Below are positions 1 through 7,701 of a stretch of 64,000 nucleotides of DNA, piece by piece. How positions within the stretch are numbered: the first letter of the stretch is position 1; the number at the start of each line of letters is the position of its first letter. The position numbers and the translations under genes are program-made. The notes under the pieces are model-generated. The model was not told the origin of the DNA and searched no databases. It worked only from the letters and a program-made list of their open reading frames with translations. The DNA comes from Trichococcus ilyis (lineage in GTDB: Bacteria > Bacillota > Bacilli > Lactobacillales > Aerococcaceae), in NCBI RefSeq assembly GCF_900109135.1, contig NZ_FNYT01000013.1, positions 1 to 64,000 on the forward strand. Reading direction: 5' to 3'.

Positions 1-30
1 ACTCAACTTTCGCAGTAGAAAAAGTTGAGT
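1..30 (+). repeat. Left terminal inverted repeat of the IS, folded as a hairpin
   Basis: Bases 1-15 are the left inverted repeat. Bases 21-30 (AAAGTTGAGT) are the exact reverse complement of 1-10, so the left end alone can fold into a 10-bp stem with a 10-base loop. The right end has no second copy. Such end hairpins can block read-through transcription or hide the transposase ribosome binding site in mRNA that enters from outside; that role is inferred. Confidence 0.8.
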
Positions 31-164
31 GAAACTTTACGTGTGTTGCTTTAATCTGTTGTTGATTAGGTACCTTGACAATTGAATGCATAAGAAAAAC
101 ACCTCGTTATTTGGTATAGTTTAATTACCACAAAAAAACTACCAATAGCGAGGTGCTTATCACT

Positions 165-1526
165 ATGATAACCAATAATGGCCTAAACAATCAACTACCA
201 AATTCATTACAAACTGTATTCGAAGAACTTCAAATCCTAAAACACTTGAGAAATGCTGGAATCAAGAAAGGCAACGGCTTTTCCTGCGGGTATTTGTTCC
301 AGCTGGTTTTCTGCTTCATCTTTGAAGGCAAAAATTGGTTCAGAATGCTTGAAAGCAAGAAATCCGTTGGATTGCCCTGCAAGGACGCTGTCTATCGTTT
401 TTTGAACAGTCCAACCTATAACTGGCGCCGTTTTCTACTTTCCTTAAGTGCGGCCACAATCTCTAAAGTCAGTGTATTGACCACTCATCATCGACCAAAG
501 GTCTTGATTATTGATGATTCTGCCTACGAGAGAAATCGCAGCAAAAAAGTAGAATTGCTTGCGCGCTGTTTTGATCATTCTTCACAGAAAATGCGCTTTT
601 ACAAAGGCTTCCGGATGCTTACGCTTGGTTGGTCCGATGGGGCTACCTTCATGCCCATTGATTTTTCCCTGTTAAGCTCAACCAAAGCCAACATTAACGG
701 GATTGATGAAAGGATTGACAAACGCACCTGCGGGTATAAAAGACGGAAAGAAGCGCTTGAAACTGCGCCATCCGCTATCCCTGGTATGATTCAACGCGCC
801 CTGAATTCCGGCGTTGAGGCTTCCTACGTCCTGATGGACACCTGGTTCACACAACAGCCCTTGATTAAATCCATTACGGAACAAGGCATTGATGTAATTG
901 GAATGGTCAAAGCTACCAACCAGCGCTATTCGGTGGACAATAAATGGGTTGATCTGAAGAACCTTTATAAACTCGCTACACCTACAAACCATCACAAGGA
1001 CATTTTACGGTCCGTCCATACTACAATGGCCAACGGGATTCCCGTAAAGGTTGTCTTCATACGAAACCGAAACAACCACAGCCGCTGGCTGGCTATCTTA
1101 AGCACGGATTGTTCCTTGACGGAACAGGAAATTGTCCGTATTTACGGTATGCGTTGGGACATTGAGGTGTTCTTCAAGGCGACAAAATCGCTTTTGAAAC
1201 TGCAGAAAGAAGTGCAAGGTAGATCGTATGATTCTCTCGTCAGCCACACAACAATTGTGTTCGCACGGTACATTGTGTTGTCTTGGCAGAACCGATGCAA
1301 CACGGATGAGCGGACATTGGGTGGCATGTTTTATGAACTTTGTGATGAATTGAAAGAACTTGATTGGGCTGTAGCATTACAGCAGTTAGTCGAAATTCTT
1401 GAAGAAGCTTTGGAAAAAACATCGAAAAAATTTAAAAATTTCATCAAAAGTCAACTACAGCAATGGTTTGCAAGTTTGCCCAATTATATCAAGGCATACT
1501 TGCCTATTTTGAGCTGCGAAAGTTGA
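165..1526 (+). CDS. IS4-family DDE transposase
   Basis: Cuts and rejoins DNA during transposition of the surrounding element. The 453-residue protein has the RNase-H-like DDE fold of IS4 transposases. The first acidic region is LIIDDSAYE near residues 114-122, the second aspartate is in VLMDTWF near residue 225, and the glutamate lies in the family-specific Y-(2)-R-(3)-E-(6)-K motif, YGMRWDIEVFFKATK, near 327-341. I chose the ATG at 165 because GCGAGG lies 11 bases upstream; a GTG at 153 would add four residues but has no ribosome binding site. No frameshift or internal stop is visible and all three catalytic residues are present, so the element may be active. Confidence 0.9.
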   Translation: MITNNGLNNQLPNSLQTVFEELQILKHLRNAGIKKGNGFSCGYLFQLVFCFIFEGKNWFRMLESKKSVGLPCKDAVYRFLNSPTYNWRRFLLSLSAATISKVSVLTTHHRPKVLIIDDSAYERNRSKKVELLARCFDHSSQKMRFYKGFRMLTLGWSDGATFMPIDFSLLSSTKANINGIDERIDKRTCGYKRRKEALETAPSAIPGMIQRALNSGVEASYVLMDTWFTQQPLIKSITEQGIDVIGMVKATNQRYSVDNKWVDLKNLYKLATPTNHHKDILRSVHTTMANGIPVKVVFIRNRNNHSRWLAILSTDCSLTEQEIVRIYGMRWDIEVFFKATKSLLKLQKEVQGRSYDSLVSHTTIVFARYIVLSWQNRCNTDERTLGGMFYELCDELKELDWAVALQQLVEILEEALEKTSKKFKNFIKSQLQQWFASLPNYIKAYLPILSCES

Positions 1527-1528
1527 GT
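1514..1528 (-). repeat. Right terminal inverted repeat of the IS
   Basis: CTGCGAAAGTTGAGT is a perfect reverse complement of bases 1-15 and overlaps the last codons and stop of the transposase. Confidence 0.9.
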
Positions 1529-1542
1529 CGATAAGAAAGAAC

Positions 1543-1581
1543 TTCACAAGTTCGCAACTCGCGAGCTTGTGGGGTTTTTTT
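1543..1581 (+). terminator. Rho-independent terminator
   Basis: CACAAGTTCGC (1545-1555) pairs with GCGAGCTTGTG (1561-1571) around a 5-base loop, followed by GGG and seven T. It lies just outside the IS and probably ended a transcript interrupted or preceded by the insertion. Confidence 0.8.
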
Positions 1582-1637
1582 GCGATTTTGTCAATGCTGA
1601 TGCGCCATCCTGACAGCCGCCGTTCCCGAAAACTTAT

Positions 1638-1696
1638 TTGCAAGTGCCTGGTAGTGGTGATAAAATGAAAGAAAATTCATTTATCAAAAAATGAAT
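1638..1696 (+). promoter_or_regulatory. Promoter and probable autoregulatory operator of the Lrp-type gene
   Basis: TTGCAA (1638-1643), a 17-base spacer and TAAAAT (1661-1666) form a good sigma-A promoter. Immediately downstream, ATTCATTT (1675-1682) and AAATGAAT (1689-1696) are perfect inverted repeats around a 6-base centre, in the transcription start region. Lrp/AsnC proteins commonly bind AT-rich dyads in their own promoters, so autoregulation is likely but inferred. Confidence 0.65.
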
Positions 1697-1746
1697 ATCA
1701 GAGCCTGAAAATGGCCCGAATGCGTAAAGCCAGAGGAGGCAAAACG

Positions 1747-2241
1747 ATGTATAACGAATTGAAGGAAAAGATTCTGAAGATTATTGAAAAGAACAACAAA
1801 CTGACGGATGAAGAAGTTGCGGTCATGCTGGGCGTTGCCACAGAAGAAGTGGCGACTGCCCTGAAGGAGCTGGAAGCGGACAAAATCATCTGCGGCTACC
1901 ATACCTTGATCAACTGGGACAAGACCGGCGATGATGAAGTTTCTGCCATCATCGAGCTGCGCGTAAATCCGCAAAGAGGGTCCGGCTTCGACCGTATCGC
2001 AGAAAAAGTCTACCAATTCCCGGAAGTGGAGACCGTTTTCCTGATGTCCGGCGGGTTCGATTTCATGGTTCAGCTGAAGAAAGCTCCGATGAAGGAAATC
2101 GCTTTGTTTGTTGCGAAACGCCTTTCAGTCATCGATGAAGTACAATCAACCACTACTCATTTCGTATTGAAACGTTATAAAGACCATGGCACGTTGTTCG
2201 TGGATGAGGATGAGGACAAACGGATGGTGCTGACTCCATGA
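1747..2241 (+). CDS. Lrp/AsnC-family transcriptional regulator
   Basis: A 164-residue feast/famine regulator. The N-terminal half (about 1-60) is a winged helix-turn-helix with KLTDEEVAVMLGVATEEVATALKEL, and the second half is the RAM ligand-binding and oligomerisation domain, with the ELRVNPQRGSGFDRIA segment and the GGFDFMVQL strand. Length matches the family. The ATG at 1747 is preceded by AGAGGAGG at optimal distance; a longer frame from 1711 lacks a ribosome binding site. The stop overlaps the start of the next aminotransferase gene (ATGA), so the two are one transcript. The pairing suggests the regulator senses an amino acid handled by that enzyme. The ligand cannot be read from sequence. 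Confidence 0.9.
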   Translation: MYNELKEKILKIIEKNNKLTDEEVAVMLGVATEEVATALKELEADKIICGYHTLINWDKTGDDEVSAIIELRVNPQRGSGFDRIAEKVYQFPEVETVFLMSGGFDFMVQLKKAPMKEIALFVAKRLSVIDEVQSTTTHFVLKRYKDHGTLFVDEDEDKRMVLTP

Positions 2242-3419
2242 GAAATCCGATAAATGCTAAGGTGCGCGAAATCAAACCTTCCGGCATCCGGAGATTTTTT
2301 GATATTGCGAACGAGATACCCGGAGTCATTTCATTGGGGGTAGGCGAACCCGACTTTGATACTCCATGGATTGTGCGTGATGAAGGCATGTATACCCTCC
2401 AAAAAGGGCGCACCTTCTATACGGCGAATGCCGGTTTGGCCGAACTGCGCGAGGAAATCTGCCGCTACCTGGAACGCCGCTATGATTTGCACTATTCCCC
2501 CGAAAATGAAACCGTCGTTACGGTAGGCGGAAGCGAAGCCATCGATCTGGCATTGCGTGCCATGCTGGATCCGGGCGACGAGGTCGTCTATGCGGAGCCT
2601 TGCTACGTTTCTTATCTTCCGTGCATCGTGTTGGCTGACGGAGTACCTGTTGCCATCCCCTTGCAGGAGAAGAATCAATTCCGTTTGACGAAAGAAGAAC
2701 TGGAAGCGGCGATCACTCCGAAAACAAAAGTGGTCATCCTTTCCTATCCAAACAACCCGACCGGAGCTGTTATGTCCAAAGAGGATCTGGAAGCGATCGC
2801 TGAAGTCATCATCGCCAACGACCTGTTCGTCATCACCGATGAAATCTATAGTGAACTTTCCTACAATGGGCAGCATGTCAGCATTGCCTCCTTGCCGGGG
2901 ATGAAGGAACGGACTGTGTACATCAACGGCTTCTCGAAAGGCTACGCGATGACCGGTTGGCGCTTGGGCTACGCAAACGCTCCGGCAATCATTATGGAGC
3001 AGATGATCAAAATCCATCAATTCGCCATCATGGCCGCACCGACGACAAGTCAGTACGCCGGCATCGTCGCGTTGCGGAACTGCGACGATAATGTTGCGGA
3101 AATGCGTGAAAGCTACAATCAACGCCGCCGCTATTTGATGAAAATCCTGAAAGATTTGGAATTGCCGTGTTTTGTGCCGTATGGCGCCTTCTATATCTTC
3201 CCGAACATCACCGAATTCGGCTTGACTTCGGAAGAGTTCGCCACCCGTTTGGTCCAGGAGGAGAAAGTGGCCGTCGTGCCGGGATCAGCCTTCGGCGAAA
3301 GCGGTGAGGGCTTCATCCGCGTTTCCTACGCTTATTCAATCGAAGAGCTGAAAGAAGCCTTCGGACACATAAAAAGCTTTATCGAACGCCTACGTGCAGA
3401 GAAGAAAAGCAATCAATAA
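2238..3419 (+). CDS. Class I/II PLP-dependent aminotransferase
   Basis: A cytoplasmic fold-type I aminotransferase of 393 residues. The Schiff-base lysine is in GFSKGYAMTGWRLGY (about residue 234). SYPNNPTGA and ITDEIYSEL carry the residues that bind the cofactor ring and phosphate, and the C-terminal FIRVSYAYS holds the substrate-carboxylate arginine. It belongs to the PatA/aspartate-aminotransferase-like group, where members act on aspartate, aromatic amino acids or N-acetyl-diaminopimelate, so the exact substrate is open. It is translationally coupled to the Lrp-type regulator by a 4-base overlap and closed by a strong terminator. A second enzyme of this group lies at 17243-18412. Confidence 0.9.
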   Translation: MRNPINAKVREIKPSGIRRFFDIANEIPGVISLGVGEPDFDTPWIVRDEGMYTLQKGRTFYTANAGLAELREEICRYLERRYDLHYSPENETVVTVGGSEAIDLALRAMLDPGDEVVYAEPCYVSYLPCIVLADGVPVAIPLQEKNQFRLTKEELEAAITPKTKVVILSYPNNPTGAVMSKEDLEAIAEVIIANDLFVITDEIYSELSYNGQHVSIASLPGMKERTVYINGFSKGYAMTGWRLGYANAPAIIMEQMIKIHQFAIMAAPTTSQYAGIVALRNCDDNVAEMRESYNQRRRYLMKILKDLELPCFVPYGAFYIFPNITEFGLTSEEFATRLVQEEKVAVVPGSAFGESGEGFIRVSYAYSIEELKEAFGHIKSFIERLRAEKKSNQ

Positions 3420-3426
3420 GGAGAAA

Positions 3427-3470
3427 GACTGCAGGGTTGCGTTCCTACGCAACCCTTGCGGTCTTTTTTT
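3427..3470 (+). terminator. Rho-independent terminator of the Lrp-aminotransferase operon
   Basis: AGGGTTGCGT and ACGCAACCCT pair perfectly around TCCT, extended outwards by GACTGC/GCGGTC, and are followed by seven T. Confidence 0.95.
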
Positions 3471-3494
3471 GCTCACTGGCTGTGGAAAGGAGCG

Positions 3495-3640
3495 TTTTGC
3501 CGGTGAGTGGTGTTTAACCGGGAAAGCGCGGTCGGATCGGGGCGAAATCTCCGGCGAGGACTGTTTCACCGGGAAATCGGATACCAAGGGGGGCATCAGC
3601 TCCGGGGGAAGCCGGTTCACCGGAGATCCTCAGGCAGAGC
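3495..3640. repeat. GC-rich intergenic repeat with about 50-bp period
   Basis: The 390-base gap between the aminotransferase terminator and the sulfur operon promoter is GC-rich and shows no convincing gene. TTTAACCGGGAAA (3513), TTTCACCGGGAAA (3564) and GGTTCACCGGAGA (3614) recur at 51- and 50-base spacing. CTCCGG follows at about 36 bases into the first two units, so this is an imperfect tandem repeat. The 9-mer CTCCGGCGA recurs twice in the gap at 6.5 kb. Function unknown. Confidence 0.5.
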
Positions 3641-3736
3641 CTCACAGGATTTTTGCGCGTTTCTTTTGTTCGCTGGAAGCAGAATGGCTCTGTACCAGGT
3701 TATTTGAACTTTTTTACAATTTTCAAATAAAAATGG

Positions 3737-3765
3737 TTTACAAAATATACCCTATGGGGTATTAT
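3737..3765 (+). promoter_or_regulatory. Sulfur-operon promoter with CstR/CsoR-type operator in the spacer
   Basis: TTTACA (3737-3742), a 17-base spacer and TATTAT (3760-3765) form the promoter of the rhodanese operon. The dyad ATACCC-TATG-GGGTAT (3747-3762) fills the spacer and overlaps the -10 box. CsoR-family repressors recognise such GC-tract dyads with AT-rich flanks, and the last gene of this operon encodes a CstR-type member. Repression by occlusion of RNA polymerase, lifted by persulfide, is the expected mode and is inferred from the family. Confidence 0.85.
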
Positions 3766-3809
3766 AGGTCCATAAGCGATTTATACTACTTACGAAGAAG
3801 GAGCCAAGT

Positions 3810-4124
3810 ATGCTATTTAATTTATTCAACAGTATGCCTTCCGTTTCCACAAAGGAATTGGAAGCCAAATTAACCGAAAAACCACAAATAATCGATGTCC
3901 GTGAACCGAACGAGTTCATCGCGGGACATATACCAGGAGCAAAAAATGTTCCGTTGAGAAAAGCGGAATCGTATGCCCCTAAGGGTAAAGTTTATGTGAT
4001 CTGCCAATCAGGTGCACGCAGCAAGCGTGCAGCGACTATCTTAAAATCCAAAGGCTACGATGTAGTCAATGTCAAAGGCGGCATGTCCGCATGGTCAGGA
4101 CCGACAAGAGGAGGAAAACTATGA
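3810..4124 (+). CDS. Single-domain rhodanese (sulfurtransferase)
   Basis: First gene of a four-gene sulfane-sulfur operon. The 104-residue protein is one rhodanese domain: IIDVREPNEFIAGHIPGAKNVP near residues 27-48 and the active-site loop CQSGARS near 70-76, whose cysteine carries the persulfide. It would move sulfane sulfur between small thiols, sulfite and proteins in the cytoplasm. The start at 3810 has AAGGAGCC upstream. The stop overlaps the start of the reductase gene (ATGA), so translation is coupled. The six-residue active-site loop is typical of sulfur rather than arsenate or phosphate substrates. Confidence 0.93.
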   Translation: MLFNLFNSMPSVSTKELEAKLTEKPQIIDVREPNEFIAGHIPGAKNVPLRKAESYAPKGKVYVICQSGARSKRAATILKSKGYDVVNVKGGMSAWSGPTRGGKL

Positions 4125-5776
4125 TGAAAATTGTTATTATCGGTGGAGTGGCAGGCGGCATGTCCGCTGCAACACGTTTGAGAAGATTGAACGAAGACGC
4201 TGAAATCATCGTCTTGGAAAAAGGACCTTTCGTTTCCTTTGCGAACTGCGGCTTGCCTTATTATGTTTCAGGCGATATCCAGGAACGCAGCGCTCTCCTT
4301 GTCCAGACACCTGAGCAACTGCGTGCTCGCTTTGACTTGGATGTCCGTCCTTTCAGCGAAGCGATCGCGATCGATCCGGATAAAAAAGAAGTGACTGTCC
4401 GTTCGAAAGAGGGCGAATACCAACTGGCTTACGATAAAGTCATTTTATCTCCAGGTGCGAAACCGTTCGTACCGCCGGCTGAAGGTTTGTCCGAAGCCAA
4501 AAACATTTTCACAATGCGCAACGTACCGGATGTGGATGCTGTCACAGGCTTCATCCTTGAGAACAAACCGAAAAAAGCGGTCGTCATCGGAGCCGGATTC
4601 ATCGGTCTTGAAATGGCTGAGAGCTTAGCGCATCGCGGTTTGGCTGTAACGATCGTCGAAAAGGCGCCGCATGTCTTGCCTCCATTCGACGAAGAGATGG
4701 CTGCCTACCTGGCGGATGAATTGAAAGCGAATGGTGTGACGCTGTACACAGGAGTTGCCGCCACAGCTTTCCAAAATGAAGGCAAAACAATCGTACTTGA
4801 AAACGGCGTGGAACTTGAAAGCGACTTGACCATCATGTCAGTCGGCGTCCAACCTGAGAACAGCCTGGCGATTTCTGCGGGCATCGAAACAGGCATGCGC
4901 GGCGGTATCCTGGTCGATGAGAACTACGAGACAAGTAAAAAAGATATCTATGCAGTCGGAGACGCCATCATCGTGAAGCAACAAATCACCGGCGAGGACA
5001 CAATGATCGCTTTGGCTTCACCAGCGAACCGTCAAGGACGCCAGGTAGCCGATGTCATCAGCGGTTTGAACAGAAAAAACAAAGGCAGCATCGGAACCGC
5101 AATCGTGCGTGTATTCGGTTTGGCCGGCGCTTCCACAGGCCTGAACGAACGCCAACTGCAGCTGTCAGGCAAGGAATACGCAGTCGTGCATATTCAAGGG
5201 AAGAGCCACGCCGGCTATTATCCGAACGCATCGGCAATCGTCCTGAAACTGGTTTTCCATCCGAAAACCGGGGAAATTTACGGAGCGCAGGCTATCGGGG
5301 CGGACGGCGTAGACAAACGCATCGACATCATCGCTACAGCAATTAAAGGGAATTTGACGGTCCATGATCTGCCGGAATTGGAATTCACCTACGCTCCACC
5401 GTTCGGATCAGCCAAAGATCCAGTCAACATGGCCGGATACGCAGCCATGAACATCATCGAAGGCGTTTCTGAATCCATCCAATGGTATGAATTGGAAAAG
5501 ATGCAGGAAGCAGGCTATCAACTGTTGGATGTCCGCGGTGCAGGCGAAATCGCCAGACTGGGTGCCTTGAAAGGCGCCATCAATATCCCTGTCGACGACT
5601 TGCGCGCACGCATCGGGGAATTGTCGAAAGAAACACCGATCATCGTCAGCTGCCAAAGCGGCTTGCGCAGCTATATCGCGGAACGCGTATTGAAACAAAA
5701 CGGATTTACAGTCAAAAATTTAGATGGTGCATTCAGCTTGTATGCAACCGTCAGACCAGAAAAGGTGGTAAAATAA
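4121..5776 (+). CDS. CoA-disulfide/persulfide reductase with C-terminal rhodanese domain
   Basis: A flavoprotein disulfide reductase of 551 residues. It has an N-terminal FAD site (IIGGVAGGMSAATRLRR), the catalytic cysteine in SFANCGLPYY near residue 43, an NAD(P)H site (AVVIGAGFIGLEMAESL), a second FAD motif (IYAVGDAI), a dimerisation domain, and a rhodanese domain from about residue 460 with active loop CQSGLRSY. Fusions of this kind reduce CoA persulfide, polysulfide or CoA disulfide with NAD(P)H, releasing sulfide. The ATG at 4121 overlaps the previous stop and has AGAGGAGG upstream; an upstream in-frame start inside the rhodanese gene is unlikely. Two separate rhodaneses flank it, which implies a sulfur relay. 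Exact acceptor unknown. Confidence 0.92.
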   Translation: MMKIVIIGGVAGGMSAATRLRRLNEDAEIIVLEKGPFVSFANCGLPYYVSGDIQERSALLVQTPEQLRARFDLDVRPFSEAIAIDPDKKEVTVRSKEGEYQLAYDKVILSPGAKPFVPPAEGLSEAKNIFTMRNVPDVDAVTGFILENKPKKAVVIGAGFIGLEMAESLAHRGLAVTIVEKAPHVLPPFDEEMAAYLADELKANGVTLYTGVAATAFQNEGKTIVLENGVELESDLTIMSVGVQPENSLAISAGIETGMRGGILVDENYETSKKDIYAVGDAIIVKQQITGEDTMIALASPANRQGRQVADVISGLNRKNKGSIGTAIVRVFGLAGASTGLNERQLQLSGKEYAVVHIQGKSHAGYYPNASAIVLKLVFHPKTGEIYGAQAIGADGVDKRIDIIATAIKGNLTVHDLPELEFTYAPPFGSAKDPVNMAGYAAMNIIEGVSESIQWYELEKMQEAGYQLLDVRGAGEIARLGALKGAINIPVDDLRARIGELSKETPIIVSCQSGLRSYIAERVLKQNGFTVKNLDGAFSLYATVRPEKVVK

Positions 5777-5777
5777 A

Positions 5778-6074
5778 ATGTATCAATCAATTACAATGCC
5801 GGAATTCGAACAATTATGGAAAAAAACTCCTGTCAAACTAGTGGACGTACGTGAAGCGGACGAATATGCACATGCACACGTCGAAGGTGCCATCTCCATG
5901 CCTTTGAGCAGCCTGGAGGACACTGCGGATCAACTGGATAAGGATGAAAATTACTATGTTATGTGCCTGAGCGGGGCGCGCTCGATGGCAGCTTGCCAAT
6001 ATCTTTCTTCAAAGGGCTACAAAGTAACGAACGTAATGGGAGGCATTTCGGCCTGGAGGGGTGAAGTTGTGTGA
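5778..6074 (+). CDS. Single-domain rhodanese, second copy
   Basis: A 98-residue rhodanese with LVDVREADEYAHAHVEGAISMP near the N terminus and active loop CLSGARSM near residues 65-71. The start lies one base after the reductase stop, and the stop overlaps the GTG of the cstR-like gene, so all four genes are tightly coupled. The loop CLSGARS differs from the CQSGARS of the first rhodanese, so the two probably serve different donors or acceptors. The region shows no signal peptide or membrane segment, so it acts in the cytoplasm. Confidence 0.92.
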   Translation: MYQSITMPEFEQLWKKTPVKLVDVREADEYAHAHVEGAISMPLSSLEDTADQLDKDENYYVMCLSGARSMAACQYLSSKGYKVTNVMGGISAWRGEVV

Positions 6075-6334
6075 ACCAATACAACAAAAATATAATCAAC
6101 CGCATTAAGCGTGCGGAAGGACAAATGCGCGGCATCCTTGCCATGATGGAAGACGGAAAAAACTGCTCTGACGTCGTGACGCAATTGTCGGCAGTCCGAT
6201 CCAGCATCGACCGCGCCATGGGCATCATCGTTGCGGAAAATCTGGTCGCCTGCGTTAATGACCAGGAAAAGGACAACATTTCGAAAGAAGAAAGCGTCCA
6301 ACAAGCGATCAATCTATTAGTTAAAAGTCGATAG
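6071..6334 (+). CDS. cstR: CstR-type persulfide-sensing repressor (CsoR family)
   Basis: An 87-residue all-helical repressor of the CsoR/RcnR family. It has INRIKRAEGQMRGI near the N terminus and two cysteines, in GKNCSDV (about 33) and NLVACV (about 60). The copper sensor CsoR uses Cys-His-Cys, whereas here the histidine position reads asparagine (AENLVAC), as in CstR, which senses persulfides by forming di- or trisulfide bridges between its two cysteines. The GTG start overlaps the rhodanese stop. It most likely binds the ATACCC-N4-GGGTAT dyad in the operon promoter and so controls its own synthesis. A copper-sensor reading is less likely given the missing histidine and the sulfur genes alongside. 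Confidence 0.88.
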   Translation: MNQYNKNIINRIKRAEGQMRGILAMMEDGKNCSDVVTQLSAVRSSIDRAMGIIVAENLVACVNDQEKDNISKEESVQQAINLLVKSR

Positions 6335-6406
6335 AGTTTTGGATGCACTGTAGTCGCAAGCGGTGTCTGCGAATCAGACCGCGTTTGATGGGCGTGACAA
6401 ATGCAA

Positions 6407-6444
6407 GCAGAGGCTGTCTCTAGATGAGATGGCCTCTGCTTTTT
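6407..6444 (+). terminator. Terminator of the sulfur operon
   Basis: GCAGAGGC (6407-6414) pairs with GCCTCTGC (6432-6439) and is followed by five T. Confidence 0.85.
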
Positions 6445-6723
6445 GTTGCCTATCGTCAATATGTGAGGAACTGCCGTAGGACGGAGGAGAACAGCCGGAG
6501 CGATTGCCAGCTCCGGCGAGGATCCGCCCGCCGGAGTACGCCGGTAACTTTCAGCCACACCTCCTGCCAAGCTTTCCTCATCGGAGGATGGCAGCAGAAT
6601 GTTGGCCGAACTCCGGCGAAGCCTCCGCTGGCCGGAGCACAGATACCAAAAATAACCAAAAATAAACGCCGATATCCGGCACACAATTATTTTGTCTCCC
6701 TTCCCGATTCTGATACACTGGAT
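6445..6723. repeat. GC-rich intergenic region with CTCCGGC/GCCGGAG inverted repeats
   Basis: Between the sulfur-operon terminator and the ABC exporter lies a GC-rich stretch with no convincing gene; the frame open across it lacks homologous character and a ribosome binding site. GCCGGAGC (6494-6501) pairs with GCTCCGGC (6510-6517), and CTCCGGC (6611-6617) pairs with GCCGGAG (6630-6636). The 9-mer CTCCGGCGA at 6511 and 6611 also occurs at 3549. A weak -10 (TACACT, about 6713-6718) near the right end may start the exporter mRNA. Confidence 0.45.
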
Positions 6724-6786
6724 ATGAAGAAGTTACTATATATTCTGGATGGGCAGCGCTTCGCTATCAGAGAGGATGGTTTTCAG

Positions 6787-7701
6787 TTGGAAAAAATCAT
6801 AGAGGTCAAAGGCTTATCGAAGCGTTTCGGGGATGTGCAGGCGGTCAAGAACATCGATTTCCATGTGAACGCCGGCCAGCTTTTTGCATTTTTGGGGCCG
6901 AACGGAGCAGGAAAATCAACGACGATCGACATCATCTGCACGCTGCTGCAAGCGGACAGCGGGGAAGTCAGGATTAATGGTTATACTTTGGGGAAGGATG
7001 ACTTTGCGATCCGTTCCGATATAGGTGTCGTTTTCCAGACAAATTTGTTGGACAAACTGCTGACCGTCAAGGAAAATCTTGAGGTGAGAGGGAGCTTCTA
7101 TGGATTACCCAAAGCTGATTGGGAACCGGCATTCCTCAGAGCGACCGAAGCTGCCGGAGTGACGGAGTTTTTGGACAGGCCGTACGGAAAGTTGTCCGGC
7201 GGGCAGAAGCGGCGGGCGGATATCGCGCGGGCCCTGATCAACACGCCTAAGATTCTCTTTTTGGATGAGCCGACGACCGGATTGGATCCCCAAACCCGCA
7301 AGAATGTGTGGGATACGATCCGGAAACTACAGGCGGAGCACGGGATGACGATTTTTTTGACGACGCATTACATGGAGGAGGCGGCAAGCGCTGATTATGT
7401 CGTCATCATCGACGAAGGCGAAATCATCGCGGAAGGGACCCCGGATGCGCTGCGGGAAAGGTACAGCTCTGACTTGTTGAAGATGCGGACTGAAGCAGTT
7501 TCCGAAGTGAGCCGCATTTTGGATGCTCATCTGATGCAGTACGAGCTGCAGCAAGACCTTTTCCGCGTGAAATTAGCCAAAACGATGGATGCACTGCCCA
7601 TTCTGGAGCAATGCAAAGCCTATCTGACATACTTTGAAGTGGTGGCGGGTTCCATGGATGATGCTTTTATTGCGATTACCGGAAAGCAGGTGCAGGAATG
7701 A
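6787..7701 (+). CDS. ABC-2 exporter, ATP-binding subunit
   Basis: The nucleotide-binding subunit of a two-gene exporter, about 304 residues. It shows Walker A GPNGAGKST, signature LSGGQKRRADIARAL, Walker B ILFLDEPTTGLD and H-loop TTHYMEE, plus the roughly 80-residue C-terminal extension typical of DrrA-like subunits. The start is uncertain. TTG at 6787 gives a protein beginning just before IIEVKGLSKRF, as in homologues, with AGAGAGGA 11 bases upstream. An ATG at 6724 would add 21 atypical residues and lies close to a possible -10 box. The stop overlaps the permease start (ATGA). Drugs, lipids or peptides are possible substrates. Confidence 0.88.
   Translation: MEKIIEVKGLSKRFGDVQAVKNIDFHVNAGQLFAFLGPNGAGKSTTIDIICTLLQADSGEVRINGYTLGKDDFAIRSDIGVVFQTNLLDKLLTVKENLEVRGSFYGLPKADWEPAFLRATEAAGVTEFLDRPYGKLSGGQKRRADIARALINTPKILFLDEPTTGLDPQTRKNVWDTIRKLQAEHGMTIFLTTHYMEEAASADYVVIIDEGEIIAEGTPDALRERYSSDLLKMRTEAVSEVSRILDAHLMQYELQQDLFRVKLAKTMDALPILEQCKAYLTYFEVVAGSMDDAFIAITGKQVQE

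Larger units (their letters stand above)
1..1528 (+). mobile_element. IS4-family insertion sequence, complete
   Basis: A complete insertion sequence holding one transposase gene. Its ends are perfect 15-bp terminal inverted repeats: ACTCAACTTTCGCAG at 1-15 and its reverse complement at 1514-1528. The transposase stop codon (1524-1526) lies inside the right repeat, which is common in compact elements. The left target duplication is not visible because the element starts on the first base of the window, so the insertion cannot be proven by flanking repeats. A terminator just outside the right end (1543-1581) probably belongs to a gene left of the window. The family call rests on the YREK motif of the transposase. 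Confidence 0.9.

Noticed and set aside
3394-3873. Open frames across the gap between the aminotransferase and the sulfur operon
   Set aside because: They cross a strong terminator and the sulfur-operon promoter, and their protein has no family character; the region looks like noncoding repeat DNA.
6424-6786. Upstream extension of the ABC ATPase frame
   Set aside because: It would add up to 121 residues unlike any ATPase N terminus and runs through the sulfur-operon terminator and GC-rich repeats.
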